From contig NZ_CP109132.1 in the NCBI RefSeq assembly GCF_035918015.1, forward strand, positions 5,890,001 through 5,954,000: DNA of 64,000 bases, read 5' to 3'. How positions within the stretch are numbered: the stretch's first letter is position 1; each line of letters opens with the position of its first letter. This DNA comes from Streptomyces sp. NBC_01754. Lineage in GTDB: Bacteria > Actinomycetota > Actinomycetes > Streptomycetales > Streptomycetaceae. Both the position numbers and the translations under genes were made by a program. The notes beneath the pieces were generated by a model. The model was not told the origin of the DNA, ran no database searches, and saw only the letters and a program-made list of their open reading frames with translations. Below are positions 63,901 to 64,000 of the stretch, one piece after another.

Positions 63901-64000
63901 GGGCGGCGTACGCGTTGGGCGGCGGCGGAGCGCCAGGTGCGGTGCCTGATCTGGAGTCCGCCGCGCCGGCCGGTCCCGCGCCGGGCGATGTCGCCTGGCG
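60999..64000 (+). CDS. drmMI: DrmMI-like N6-adenine DNA methyltransferase, 3' end cut by window
   Basis: The frame is open from GTG 60999 to the window edge (over 1000 residues). N-terminal part resembles PglX/BREX-type methyltransferases (YLAEVLPKDLKAKDGLL). SASYYTPKSLTEVTVELAL near residue 630 precedes SAM motif I, CEPALGSGAFLNEA (E666-A673), and YGVDLNATAVELAEVSLWLNS (motif II). The catalytic NPPY motif has not appeared by base 64000 and should lie just beyond. In DISARM the methylase marks host DNA while drmA, drmB and drmC act on unmarked phage DNA; those genes would follow. It is one base from the drmD stop, so the two are one operon. Confidence 0.88.
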   Translation, partial: MTYDSLVNHGDYLSAHYLAEVLPKDLKAKDGLLARWAEMEERERRAHAQAVAEAKAAGGDPSAVPPRARTPREGLRALHGPYFASRADFARDAEALAVPDAPVPADWAKRLTDQHLATLHGLGFADAHEQAVTIHRSGHAYEVRALHDEPGLIAVSCGWTDEPDAALDPDGAGRLLYPVALEASARLTDAKALADFLFECDEPPRYVLMVAGGVVVLADRLAWHEGRYLAVGLDAALNRRDVRNGGELDTVAALFGADSLRVPEEGGTAPLAGFVDKSGKHAVGVSTELREGLRLSVEWIANEVLARLRDQGVSPGQIDEPARLAKELGRESLRYLYRILFLLYAEAQPSLGILPADDPEYVRGYGLQRLGDLVVRDLVGERSRRGFHLYESLDLLFRQVQKGHREFGSEPEDLQAQAADRAATEAEREAAELFAAGTITRDEHTERVREADRTRKAAARSADVGLRFEPLRSELFASDAVRLISTDLIENPAYEEGSGLPEYLDVRLRNETLHKVLHRLMLTRGKGRERGGFISYAQLGINQLGAVYEGLMSYTGFIADEDLYEVAKGGDASGGSWMIPASRVQDYPDEVFVERPHEETGRPLRVVHPKGSFVYRLAGRDRQTSASYYTPKSLTEVTVELALKHRLDQDGTKTSAEELLGWKICEPALGSGAFLNEAIDQVAAEYLRRRERELDRRIDPEARPVELQKAKAYIALHNAYGVDLNATAVELAEVSLWLNSMHPGMRAPWFGLHLRRGNSLIGAGRKVYGADALPHGQWLSKKAPLAPTDLPFRDGDLPDGAVHHFLLPALGWGAVAGEPEAKKLAEEQAKALGQWRRGVQKTPKGPKPFEEKDGEAADKRQARYARWAKAAAKTEAGRLQAVARRAEFLWSLVAKRLELSERKVSRRIDVWGAEWLEPATEAADKQRVLDDLTAAGTPYWRLKTVMDAWCALWFWPLDQVGLLDGTDGAAYALGGGGAPGAVPDLESAAPAGPAPGDVAW

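Overview
This is a high-GC actinobacterial chromosome segment, almost certainly from Streptomyces. It has strong third-position GC bias, frequent GTG starts, and a conserved core block: sepH, ferrochelatase, inositol monophosphatase, cutRS, DUF4193, DUF3093, dut, DUF3710, kdpDE, an OB-fold protein and DUF3159. Names rest on motifs read by eye; no database search was run.

Core region (1-32.5 kb). The window opens inside a PatA-like acetyltransferase/acyl-CoA synthetase fusion. Next come a DUF5998-type protein, a type I phosphodiesterase, thymidine kinase, a DUF4097 lipoprotein, a two-domain VOC protein, a rhodanese and SepH. Then follow a repeat-bearing membrane protein, an FAD-linked sugar-lactone-type oxidase beside a decayed MFS transporter, coproporphyrin/protoporphyrin ferrochelatase, inositol monophosphatase and the CutRS secretion-stress two-component system. 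A nucleotide and conserved-hypothetical cluster leads into a potassium locus: KdpDE without KdpFABC in the window, two TrkA/KtrA-type RCK proteins, and divergently a KimA-like potassium transporter. The core ends with a TrmA/RumA-type RNA methyltransferase.

Integration hot spot (32.5-46.4 kb). The 3' end of the RNA methyltransferase gene is repeated twice more as isolated fragments, near 37.80 and 42.46 kb. Each fragment is flanked by paired TGACGCT repeats spaced 11 bp apart. I read these as attachment-site scars left by successive integrative elements entering the same 3' end. No integrase remains between them. The segments hold an IS110 transposase, a ribbon-helix-helix/Doc toxin-antitoxin pair, an orphan RHS tip with a candidate immunity gene, an ISL3 transposase, a DUF574 methyltransferase and a PAS-GAF-PP2C phosphatase. 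An IS3 element has a group II intron (reverse transcriptase included) inserted exactly between orfA and orfB.

Defence island (48.4-64 kb). A complete four-gene Wadjet operon (DUF2397, DUF2398, SMC-like ATPase, DUF2399 Toprim) targets plasmids in characterised relatives. A soluble Ser/Thr protein kinase follows. Then come a SNF2-type helicase (drmD-like) and an adenine methyltransferase (drmMI-like) running off the right edge, as at the start of a class 1 DISARM anti-phage operon. All are on the plus strand with short gaps or overlaps and could be one transcription unit.
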